Source: Brachionus koreanus (Eukaryota > Rotifera > Eurotatoria > Ploima > Brachionidae). Taken from it: a DNA stretch of 64,000 nucleotides. Below are positions 46,121 to 55,079 of the stretch, piece after piece. Numbering within the stretch: position 1 is the first letter of the stretch; each line of letters begins with the position of its first letter. The notes under the pieces are model-generated. The model did no database searches. It was given only the letters and a program-made list of their open reading frames with translations, and was not told where the DNA came from. The stretch is from NCBI GenBank assembly GCA_016987375.1, contig PJRA01000160.1, positions 946,651 through 1,010,650 of the forward strand, read 5' to 3'. A program made the position numbers and the translations under genes.

Positions 46121-47026
46121 TTATTCAGATTCTAATTTAGGTTTTTTAAAAAAATTTTTAAATGATTTTTTTCCATCTGTTTCTAATTGGCCTTCGCCGC
46201 AAGCAGCTTTTTTAAGGAACAAATTGTCATAATTGTGAAGAAAATAGCCTACATATGAGTGACTAGGTAATATTCTATTAAACTTATGCGCCATTTCAAC
46301 ATATGGATAAAATATTTCACTTATATCATTTATTGTCAGTGGTATATTAGTTTTATAGTTTGGGTCTTGTGAAGCCAAAGACTCGCTTGTAGATGATAAG
46401 TTTTTCAAAGAGCCAACTAAATATTTTATGTATTGAAAAGTAGAAATATCAGATTTTAGTTGTGTCTTGCAACGAATTGTTTCAAGAGTTTTTTCAATTT
46501 TTTGATGATCTAAAGGAAGTGAAATATCTGTTAATTTGCTAGGAACAAAAATTTTCCGCAGTGATAAAACATTTTGATTTTCTTCAAAATATAACTTCAT
46601 GGCAATAGCAAACGTGAGGCAATCATGATCACTTGTAGAGTAGCTAAAATTGGCTGGTGACGATACTAAAAATTTATAAAGCTTTTTGGCTTTAGCTTTT
46701 TGTTTAGATCTTCTTAGTTGTAGAGAATTTTGTGTGTTCGAAACTATTCGATCTTTGATGCCAATAATTTTTTTTTTTAAATAGCCTGAAGTGCACTTTT
46801 CACTGCATCTTATGTCAAGAAAGTTGTAATAGTATATCTTATTAGGACACTTTTTTAGATGCTCCATTATTCTTATAAACAAACATGGCACATGGAGAAG
46901 AATTTCTGGATCAATTTGTCCTTTGAATTCGGTGCATTTTAAATTTTCATCATTGGTATTGAGTGCGTTTGACAAATAAAAATTCAAAATTGACAAACTC
47001 AATGGTAAGATAAAATTAGGCTTCAT
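46121..47026 (-). CDS. Orphan secreted protein with eight cysteines
   Basis: Single-exon, 301 aa. Residues 1-21 form a signal peptide (hydrophobic, likely cut after LSNA). The mature chain has Cys at 31, 48, 60, 74, 78, 136, 186 and 276, an even number compatible with four disulfides, a basic stretch at 105-118 and a Lys/Phe-rich C-terminus. No transmembrane segment apart from the signal. I do not recognise a family. It converges on RBM34 with 37 bp between stop codons, and its own AATAAA overlaps its stop codon (46120-46125 on the minus strand). Composition matches neighbouring genes, so a real gene is likely. Confidence 0.72.
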   Translation of the reverse strand: MKPNFILPLSLSILNFYLSNALNTNDENLKCTEFKGQIDPEILLHVPCLFIRIMEHLKKCPNKIYYYNFLDIRCSEKCTSGYLKKKIIGIKDRIVSNTQNSLQLRRSKQKAKAKKLYKFLVSSPANFSYSTSDHDCLTFAIAMKLYFEENQNVLSLRKIFVPSKLTDISLPLDHQKIEKTLETIRCKTQLKSDISTFQYIKYLVGSLKNLSSTSESLASQDPNYKTNIPLTINDISEIFYPYVEMAHKFNRILPSHSYVGYFLHNYDNLFLKKAACGEGQLETDGKKSFKNFFKKPKLESE

Positions 47027-47799
47027 TTTTTTGTTACAGAAAAGAAAAAAATTATTAAAAATTTGATTTGAATTATTTCAAAATTAGATTTTAATCTAAT
47101 TTAATTTTGAATAATAAAATTAAATATTAATATGTATAAAAATGGTTTTCCAAAATATAATGATTGAATAGAATTATTTGAAAATTTTTGAACACTACAT
47201 ACAAAATTTTATCAAGTTTTTTAAAAAATTTTGATTTATTTTTAAAATTTTTTTTACTAAGTTATGAGAAAAAGTGATGAAGATTTCGCCTCTCTCCATT
47301 TCGGTAAATATGCCAAACAAATTAATATTTTAAAAAAACTTGATAAAATTTTGTATGTAGTGCTCAGTAAAAAAACGTCTTAATTGAAGAACCAGTTACT
47401 TTTTCCCACTTTTCTTTAAATAATTTGATTTGATAAATTTGCATCGAAAATCTTTTGAATTTGCTCAATGTCTCCGAGAATTCTAGTCATTTGAACTTGA
47501 CATTTGAACTAGTCATTTGAAATTTATAAATTGATTTTATATACCAGCATCCAGAGAGTTTTGCTACAATGCTACCAGAACGCATCACACACTAGTGACT
47601 ATACAAACATACATATATTTGGATCGAAGGAAGCGAAGAGCATCATTCAACCACACTTCTTTTTTTGATATTCTTTAAGCTTACTAAAACCTCGGCTGAA
47701 TTAATTGATCGATAGATCAGCCGATTTCACACATTATTTTATATAATAAAATTATTACCAGATATATAATCGATCAACCTCTTACTTAATTACCCATCC
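47027..47799. other. Intergenic, presumably promoter of the secreted-protein gene
   Basis: No gene seen. An inverted pair lies at 47187-47225 and 47335-47365 (CTACATACAAAATTTTATCA against TGATAAAATTTTGTATGTAG), which may be another small foldback element. Confidence 0.4.
47187..47365. repeat. Short inverted-repeat element
   Basis: GAACACTACATACAAAATTT at about 47189 has its near-exact reverse complement ending in TTTTGTATGTAGTGCTC at about 47364, extending into AAGTTTTTTAA on the inner side, with a spacer of roughly 110 bp. It looks like a small MITE upstream of the secreted-protein gene. No target duplication defined. Confidence 0.6.
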
Positions 47800-48070
47800 T
47801 TAAGGGATAGAATATATATGTGTTTGAATATTGGGATAGACATGAGCACAGTAGTTGACAGGTAATTTCAGGTCAAAACACGCTTGAAACCATTGGTAAT
47901 TTGAGCTGCGTTATCTGCTATCAAACTTGTAAAATCGATCGGTTTTTGGTATACTTTTCAAAGGTTTGTTTGATAGACAAGAAGAAAAATCCGAAATCTT
48001 TTGCGATTTCGATTGGATGTAGTTGCTTGCTTCGATCGGTTGTACCACCAGTAATGGAAAGGAAATTTTC
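47800..48070 (-). mobile_element. MULE-type transposase relic
   Basis: Minus-strand frames give HPIEIAKDFGFFFLSIKQTF, then SLIADNAAQITNGFKRV, then, after a frameshift, VNYCAHVYPNI. This is the Mutator-like (MULE) transposase core, which has a catalytic Asp in the LIADxxxAITNGF block and a Cys/His pair in CWAHxxxN. TAG/TGA stops interrupt it. No terminal repeats found. Confidence 0.62.
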
Positions 48071-48232
48071 GTTATATTAGGTTTCGTATTTTTAATAAAA
48101 AGTGTCGTTTTTAATAGATAAGTGTAAAATATTAAAAATTAGCGGATTTTATTTAATTAAATGTTAAATTTTTTTTTTTATGTAAAATTTTAATAATTGG
48201 GATAAAAAATAAAAATTTAGGGTATCGATTTT

Positions 48233-48494
48233 TTTTCTTAAAGGGTCTCATCTCCTTTTCAAGTATATTTTTGAGCAACAGCTCCGATCTGACACAAAGG
48301 CTACTGCATCGAGATAATCATACACAGCAATTTTTCCCAGTCGAAATCGGTCCCCCATTTTTTTGATGAAAGAGATTTAAACATGCGCCCCGTATTGCAG
48401 ATATTTTGAAGATTTTTCCACCCTCAGTGTGTTTTGAACCCTCGATCCTCTGCTTGCATGATTAACACACAAAACGCTCCGCTATACGGACTAT
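48233..48494 (-). mobile_element. tRNA-derived SINE, copy 2 (complete, with 12-bp TSD)
   Basis: 262-bp element on the minus strand. Its head reads TAGCGGAGCGTTTTGTG (box A-like), then GAGGATCGAGGGTTCAAAAC (box B-like GGTTCAAAAC) about 50 nt later, as in a tRNA; a unique body follows, and the 3' end is AAGAAAAAAAA. Both sides carry the same 12 bases GGTATCGATTTT (48221-48232 and 48495-48506), a target-site duplication expected from LINE-driven retroposition. Parent tRNA not identified. Confidence 0.87.
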
Positions 48495-48823
48495 GGTATC
48501 GATTTTAATGGCTCTCAATTAAAGACAATCTAAAATAAACTTTTAAATAATTTCTTAATAAAAACATATTTAACTAGAAAACTAAATAAAAAAATATAGT
48601 TCCATCTGGTATGGACATGACAGATGGAAGACATGACCGGGGTGGATAGCAAGTTTGAGGGGCCGGTTGATGTACTATTATAGTTTGAGATTGTTTGGGA
48701 GGTATGATTATTGTCTTGGGTAGCCTGGATTTAACAACACTCTCTTAAAAATTTTAAAATATCAACGAGCTTATTCATTTAATTAGTTAATTTTTTATTA
48801 TTATTTTCTAAACGTTTTTTCTA

Positions 48824-50084
48824 GTTCTGTAAATGCAATTAAGTGCAACATTCATAGTTGCACCATTTGCTAAAGTCTGCTAGTGATATGCGAAACTCTG
48901 CAAAATGCACTACACTCAAATTTTTTCCAAATTTAAGTTAGTATAGTATAGTGGTTCTTTGCAACGCATAAAATGCGTAAATCTGACCACAGATTATGTT
49001 CGAAAAATATGATGAAAGTTTTTGTCTATTTTTGCTTTAAAAATATCGCTGTAAGAACATAGATTGAGCTCTCAATTTTTTACAACCACACTGTTTATGA
49101 AGAAGTGGTATCTTTGGGCACAGTTTTTGATCATTTCTCTTTTAATTTTGTATGGATAGCCTCTTGAACTGCTTGAAAAAGTGAGTGGATATTGCCATTT
49201 GACGTGATCAATATTTCTTTTAACTTTAAATAATTGAATTAAGTCACTTCCCATTCGCCTTTCGGTTAAATTCGTCAGGTTTAGAGCCTTTAGTCTATCG
49301 TTGTGGTTTATACCTTTGAAACCGGAGATAGCACGAGTAGCTCTTCATTGAACAGCCTCTAGAATTCTTTTATCTTTCACTAGATATGGGCACCATACAA
49401 GAATAGCATAGTTGACTTGTATAAAGTAATTTAATGACCATCTAAATGCGAAATTTAATACTTTGAATGACCAGAATTCTCCAAATCGTTTTTAAATTAG
49501 AATAAGCTTTAGAGAAATCTGTATAGAGTACATCCACCTGATTGCTTATTTAGATACTTCATTGTGTGGTGTCCACCACAGATGCTTATTTATATAATTA
49601 TTAATTATGTAAGAGTCAAGTTATTTATGACATCTAATTATTTTTACTTTGTACTAATTTATTTCTGCATATGCTCGGTCACGCTATCAGCATACGACAG
49701 TGATGCGGCGTAAAAAGGAATGGTTATATATTGGTGGACGCGAATCAGAAAAGGGTTTTTTTTATTGAGTTAAGCCGAAAGAATAAAACTTTTAAGAAAG
49801 AAAAAACTTTTCTTTTCTTTAGCCTCGAAAGAGCAACTTTACAGATGCATATAGAGATATCTGATGTGTCAAAAAATCAAGACTTTCGAGTAGGTTTGCA
49901 GTATACGATTTATGAAGAATGAATCTATGTTGAAATTGATTAATTAATTTATTTTCGAGACAAATTTTAATAACAAGTTTCTAATAATTCTCTCAGCAAT
50001 ACGTTATGCTAGTTTGCAGAATTTTACCAGAACGTTCTAAAAAATGCAACTTTGAATAATGCAGCAAGTTGCATTTACAGAACT
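48824..50084. repeat. Imperfect terminal inverted repeats enclosing a LINE relic
   Basis: GTTCTGTAAATGCAA at about 48826 and its reverse complement TTGCATTTACAGAAC ending near 50084 extend inward as imperfect arms of about 60 bp (shared ATTCAWAGTTGCA and CTGCAAA blocks). Between them lie a LINE RT fragment (49070-49480) and a short frame at 49731-49922 that I consider non-coding. Could be a foldback transposon that captured, or was invaded by, the LINE. Confidence 0.6.
49070..49480 (-). mobile_element. LINE relic, RT C-terminal region
   Basis: Minus strand reads AILVWCPYLVKDKRILEAVQ, stop, RATRAISGFKGINHNDRLKA, LNLTNLTERRMGSDLIQLFK and further to RGYPYKIKRE. This is the stretch after the RT domain in CR1/Jockey elements (family RRATKLVP..LSYEERLKxLxLxxLEERRxRGDLIxxYK). 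One stop and an upstream frameshift show it is inactive. The frame at 49072-49254 is part of it. Confidence 0.82.
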
Positions 50085-50702
50085 TATTTTAGATCATTAG
50101 AGTTATTAGAATTATTAGAATATTAAACATTTTGCTCTGTTATAATGAACTAAATTTCATAAAACCCGACTTACGAAACATGTTGATAATTAAAACTCTC
50201 AATACTTCAAAAAAAATTAACATAAATCTTAATTTATGATATCATCAACAATTTATTGAAAATAACTGTTTTGAATAATATTTTAACAGCAGAAGCAACA
50301 AATGAGTTATTTATCCGTTTTAAAATGAGCATAATATTAGATCTAATATCTTTTTAACATTTGAAAAAATTTTAAAACCTAACAGCTAAAATTAGATCTT
50401 ATGTTTAAACTTATACCTGGAAGCTTATATCTCTGAAACAAATGATTCATATAGACAAAAATTTTTTGAATTATGTAGATTTTTTATTTATCTTAAAAAG
50501 AAATTATTGAAAAATTAGAGAATAATTACATTGTAAAAAAATATCTTGGAATAAAAAAACCAATTGAATTTTTTTTACAATGATAAATTTATTCTAAATT
50601 TCAAATAAAATTTTTCTTTAATTTTTATATTAAAAATGGAAAAAAAAATTAATTACTATTGAATGAAATCAATTTAAATAAAATTTTCTCATTTTATTAA
50701 AA
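49481..50702. other. Repeat-flanked intergenic DNA
   Basis: Continuation of the inverted-repeat unit to about 50084, then A/T-rich DNA. Around 50433-50490 a sequence resembles the interior of the TTAA MITE family (GAATTATGTAGATTTT). No gene. Confidence 0.4.
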
Positions 50703-51665
50703 TCAATTATTTTGTTTTGAATTTTGAGAAGCAGAAGCTTGAACATTAGCTTGTTGCTGAGCCAGAAGTTGTTTTTTATGTTGAGCCATGGAAGTGTGAT
50801 ATTGAGCCCATTTTTCGTGCTGTGATGAAGTTAATTGGTCACCTGGTTGTGGTTGCTGGGCCATGTTAGAATGATACTGAACATATTTCTCATGTTGAGA
50901 TACTGTCAATTGGGCCATTTGTTGTTGTATGGCAGCCGCTTGCTGCTGAGCGAGTCTAGCTTGTTGAGATGCAGTGGGTTTAGTCTGATCTTGCTGTTGT
51001 TGAGCTGCTTGTTGTGAAGGAGTAGGTGTATTTGTGGCGCTGGCTAATCGAGAAGATTGTCTAGATTGATTTTGGATTGATCTTGACAGCTTCGATGCAG
51101 TTGGTTGGCTAGAAGCCTGATTTAAATATTCAGCCTGATGCGAAGCAACTTGCTGGTTATTAAAATGTTGTGAAGTTCGCTGTTGAGCTTGATTTTGAAG
51201 TGATTGGGCTTGTGAATTTTTCCTCTGCTGCATACCAGAGTTAATTTTGTATAAATTTGGCTGCGATGCTCTTCTGCTTAAAACTGAATTCCTAGTTTTT
51301 CCTGTAGTTCCGAGTTTGTCAACTACACTTGCTGGGCAGCATGGTAATGAGTCCAAATCTCTTACTATAAAGCATTTTGGCTTTGGTGGACATGGTCTTG
51401 TTCTTGACTCTATATCGATTATTATTTCAAGTTTTTTTTTTCTTTCTTCCTTCTTCACAATACATGGTTGTACACACTCTTTTATTTTAATAACTTAAAA
51501 ATACTAGATTTTAATCATTATGCATTATTTAAAATAACTTAGTACCTGGTGCGCAGCTTAAAGCTTTTAGTTGAAAAAAAAATGATTAATTATTTTCTTA
51601 TGGTATTTAATTATGAAACTATTAGACTTACATCTCGGTTTTCTTCTGATTTCGTAGACAGGCAT
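50703..51665 (-). CDS. Orphan Gln-rich protein with Cys-Pro N-terminus and microexon
   Basis: Three exons in matching phase: 51665-51632 (donor GAT|GTAAGT), an 18-nt exon 51563-51546, and 51493-50703; 280 aa. The N-terminal 75 residues hold seven spaced Cys with prolines (CVQPC, RPCPPKPKC, LPCCP). The rest is Gln/Ser/Ala-rich and probably disordered, with two copies of the unit SQHEKxxQYHxxMAQ at about 215-230 and 240-255. No transmembrane segment or signal peptide. I know no family; a structural or RNA-associated protein is conceivable but unsupported. Without the microexon the frame could start only at a non-ATG codon, so the three-exon model is preferred. Confidence 0.65.
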
Positions 51666-52257
51666 TTTTCGATTTTTTTAGTTAGTAGTGAAACACTATG
51701 GTTTAACTTATTGATTAGAAGTAATATTTATAGTATTAAAATCATAAATCGTCATGGTTCGTTTGCTTCAAGATGATTACAGAATATCTTTTTTTTAAAT
51801 AGAAAACTAGTAAACATTTTGTATCAATTGTCAATTATCAGGTAAATTGTTCGAGTGTTTGTTGCAAATCGAATTCTTTTTGGATTTCGACTGTTGGATA
51901 GCTTAAATAGAGCTTTTGTTCTTTTTAACCATAGAATAATGAAAATTAATTTGAAATCTTAGCTAACTAGCAAATTGAATATTAGACAAAACGGTGATAT
52001 GAAAACATTCAATTAATAGTAATGAAAGTTTGTTTAAATTTATGGTATATATTAAAATTTCTAAGAAAAAGTTGAATTTAAATATTTTTATCATAAACTT
52101 GTGTTAAAGTAATCATTTACTAAAATGATTGAAAAATTCAATAAATTGAATCAAAGCAACAAAATTTAGATTTATTTTGATAAAGATTAAGGTTATTAAA
52201 TAATTATTTATATTAAATTTCAAAAATAAATTAAACAAATCTGAAATTTAAAAAAAA
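51666..52257. other. Intergenic
   Basis: Upstream of the Gln-rich gene; A/T-rich, nothing recognised. Confidence 0.35.
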
Positions 52258-52347
52258 ATGATAGAATTAGCATTTAGTGAAACCAATATGCATCTTGTAA
52301 AAATTTTGTCAGGTATTCAATTAGAAAAAGAATTTTTTGGAAAGTAA
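52258..52347 (+). pseudogene. Decayed copy of MOSC exon 1
   Basis: Reads MIELAFSETNMHLVKILSGI then QLEKEFFGK-stop, aligned with the real exon 1 at 53075 (MKELATLSEIYLYPVKSLPG, IKLEKALTTKF). One codon is missing and about half the residues differ, including loss of the YPVK motif. The stop is within AAA|GTAAGC, which may be the old splice donor. No further exons are visible before 53075. An 815-bp tandem duplication of exon 1 is the simplest reading. Confidence 0.65.
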
Positions 52348-53074
52348 GCATTAATTTCTATTTAATTTAAGATTTTAAAATGAATTCAAAAATCATTTAG
52401 TGAAGTAATCAATAAATTTAACTTATTTGATATATTCCTTATAAAAGAATTTCAATAATTCAAATTCATTAATTTTTTTAATATCGATTTAAAATTTGTT
52501 AATTTTGAAATCTTAAATATTAATAATTATGTCTCCTAGTAATTTTTTTAAATTTAATGTAATAAAAAAAAGTCTGAAAATTAAAAAGTCAAAAATTTAA
52601 AAACTAAAATGATTTTTAAAAATATAGATAGTTTATTCAAAAAACATCGAAAACTGTTTATTCAAATATTTTTTAAATTAATTTAAATTATATTATATTA
52701 AATAAAATATGAAATTTAATTCAAATATTTTAATTAATTGAAAATTAAAAAAGAAAATTCTTTTTAGAATTTATTTAATTATTTTATTTTAACTAGAATT
52801 AAAATTTAAAAATAAGTTTATTTAATTGGAAAAATTAACATTAAACATCAATAGGTGTTTAAATGAAAAAATAAAATAGCTAATTTCATGATAAAATTTT
52901 GAAATTTCATAACCGATTGAAAAAAGAATTTCATATATCAAAACTACTCATAACACATAAAATTAGTTTTTAATCAAATGGTTTTACCAACTTTACCTTA
53001 TTTAATGAATAAAAATATAAGCAGTAATACTTTTTGAAATTTTTATAAAAAAGTAAATTATTATAATTAAAAAA
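52348..53074. other. Intergenic
   Basis: Very A/T-rich stretch between the exon 1 relic and the MOSC gene; nothing recognised. Confidence 0.35.
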
Positions 53075-53823
53075 ATGAAAGAATTAGCAACATTAAGTGA
53101 AATTTATTTGTATCCAGTCAAGTCTTTGCCTGGTATTAAATTAGAAAAAGCATTGACTACCAAATTTGNNNNNNNNNNNNNNNNNNNNNNNNNNNNNNNN
53201 NNNNNNNNNNNNNNNNNNNNNNNNNNNNNNNNNNNNNNNNNNNNNNNNNNNNNNNNNNNNNNNNNNNNNNNNNNNNNNNNNNNNNNNNNNNNNNNNNNNN
53301 NNNNNNNNNNNNNNNNNNNNNNNNNNNNNNNNNNNNNNNNNNNNNNNNNNNNNNNNNNNNNNNNNNNNNNNNNNNNNNNNNNNNNNNNNNNNNNNNNNNN
53401 NNNNNNNNNNNNNNNNNNNNNNNNNNNNNNNNNNNNNNNNNNNNNNNNNNNNNNNNNNNNNNNNNNNNNNNNNNNNNNNNNNNNNNNNNNNNNNNNNNNN
53501 NNNNNNNNNNNATCAAGCATTGTACCAGGTAAACAAAATACGAAAAAATAATTCTTGATTTTGTTTTCATTTATTTAGATGTTTATTAACAACCGTAGAT
53601 CAAAATAAAGGAGTTAAAGATCCAAATCAAGAACCATTGAAAACTTTAAGGGAGTTAAGTTAATTCTAATTTTTTATTCTAAAAATTATTCTAAATAATT
53701 TTAATAAAAAGATTTAGATTGAATAAACAAGTCTATGGAACAAGTCCTATGTTTGGCATTAACTTGGGAATAGATAACCCTGGAATGATTGTCAAAGTCG
53801 GTGATAAAATAACCAAATTTTAA
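53075..53823 (+). CDS. MOSC-domain protein (mARC-like), interrupted by assembly gap
   Basis: MOSC proteins bind molybdenum cofactor; the mARC branch reduces N-hydroxylated compounds. Exon 1 (from 53075) gives the MOSC_N start LSEIYLYPVKSLPGIKLEKA. After the N run come a fragment ending at 53528, exon 53579-53645 (CLLTTVDQNKGVKDPNQEPL, the family's RCxLTTVDPxTG motif with its conserved Cys), and a last exon from about 53718 to 53823 (YGTSPMFGINLG, NPGMIVKVGDKI, stop). Introns of about 50-70 bp join in phase. No N-terminal membrane anchor is seen. The missing middle needs more than the 343 N shown, so exon number and length are unknown. Confidence 0.82.
53169..53511. other. Assembly gap (343 N)
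   Basis: Run of unknown bases within the MOSC gene. All frames crossing it are meaningless. Confidence 1.
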
Positions 53824-53987
53824 AAAAAAAGATTCAAATTAAAATCATTTAAAAATAATCAATAAATTTTTTAAATATTTAAATATTGAATTTCTTGTCC
53901 AATTTTAAAATTTAATTTTTATTCAAATTTATTTATTCATTTGTTAAGTTCAAATTTTAAGAAAAAAAATTTTTTTTTCCAATTAAC

Positions 53988-54422
53988 TTAAAACAATCCA
54001 AAACCAAATGATGAGCCAAATTGATTACCGAAAGAATATAAAGGAAATGCATTAAATGATGAACCAGAAAAATCCAATGCATTCAAAGGTTGGCCATAAG
54101 CTGGTAATCCAAAAAAATTCGGTTGAAAAGAAAATTCATTTAAATTGAATTCATTTTTTGCTTCTTCAGGTTTCTCACTATTTTCCAATAATTTTTTTAA
54201 TCTGCATGGACAATCTAGTGGAGGTTCTTCTTTATTTTCTTCATCTGGTTTTTTTTCTTCAACTGTTGAAACTGCTTTTTCTTGTTTGATTGAAGCTGTC
54301 GGTTTTTCTGAAAACATATCCTTGTAAGATTTCAAGTAAGTAGAAAGACTTATTGGTTCCCTTGAAGCATTTTCATTCGATGCTCCTTCGAAAAATGTAG
54401 AAAATGATTTTTGATCGGTCAT
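53988..54422 (-). CDS. Orphan 144-aa protein with Gly/Phe-rich tail
   Basis: Single exon. Residues 1-70 are hydrophilic and Lys/Glu-rich (TVEEKKPDEENKEEPP), followed by LDCPCRLKKLLEN, the only cysteines, then an aromatic Gly/Ser/Phe/Asn-rich C-terminus ending FGNQFGSSFGFGLF. No signal peptide or membrane segment. Unrecognised family; the tail resembles low-complexity FG or prion-like sequence. It converges on the MOSC gene (165 bp apart). Its upstream region, starting 134 bp before the ATG, is the left arm of the exact inverted repeat found again at the window's right edge, so a second copy may exist outside. Confidence 0.65.
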   Translation of the reverse strand: MTDQKSFSTFFEGASNENASREPISLSTYLKSYKDMFSEKPTASIKQEKAVSTVEEKKPDEENKEEPPLDCPCRLKKLLENSEKPEEAKNEFNLNEFSFQPNFFGLPAYGQPLNALDFSGSSFNAFPLYSFGNQFGSSFGFGLF

Positions 54423-54555
54423 TTTATTTTTTGTATTTTCAAAATATTTATTACCACAAGAATTATCTAGCCTTTTTATATTTAATTAAATGCATCAATT
54501 ATTTCACAATTTTTATTGATTAGAATCTTTACATTTCGCACAAATACAAAAAAAA

Positions 54556-54690
54556 GTCAAAAAATTTGTTTATAAATCATTCACACTTTTTTTTGATGTT
54601 TGTATGTTTATGTAAAAAAATTTCTAATTTGCTTCAAAGCATTTTCTAACAGATAACCATGGTAAATATATTTAAATGATAAAATCAATT
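54556..54690 (+). repeat. Left arm of exact 135-bp inverted repeat
   Basis: Identical, reversed, to 63866-64000. The match reaches the window end, so the true repeat may be longer. The inner breakpoint is sharp, after AAAATCAATT. Confidence 0.95.
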
Positions 54691-55079
54691 TTTTAGAGCT
54701 AAATAATGGAATTTTTTGATTTCTATTGTGTCGCTTTCATTTGATTAAATTCCTTAGCTATGTTTTATTAAATTTTGGTCGAATTAATCAGAATTTTTTC
54801 AAAATTTATTTTCATTTTTAATCTGTCATTATTCTAATTGTTTTTAAGCATTTTCAATTAGTAATAAACGCATCTCGGTAGAACCTCAATGATTACGTTA
54901 TCGCCACTGTGCAAAGCTTTTGAATGTCGCCAATCTACAGATTATTTTTTTTTTTAAATATTACTAATAATAATACTTAATAATCCACCGTCAAGTTTAG
55001 TTAAACTAAATTGACAAAGCAGGAAGACTAACGTAATCATGCTATAGTAGATATTTAATTTGTTTTATTTCTACTGACA
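54691..55079. other. Intergenic, possible LINE 3' tail
   Basis: The part near 54950-55079 probably holds the LINE 3' end, with repeated ATTATTAGTAATATT-like bases on the minus strand. Nothing else. Confidence 0.35.

Noticed and set aside
48420..48500. A free tRNA gene suggested by tRNA-like head of the SINE
   Set aside because: No acceptor stem pairing and it is continuous with the SINE body and inside its target duplication.
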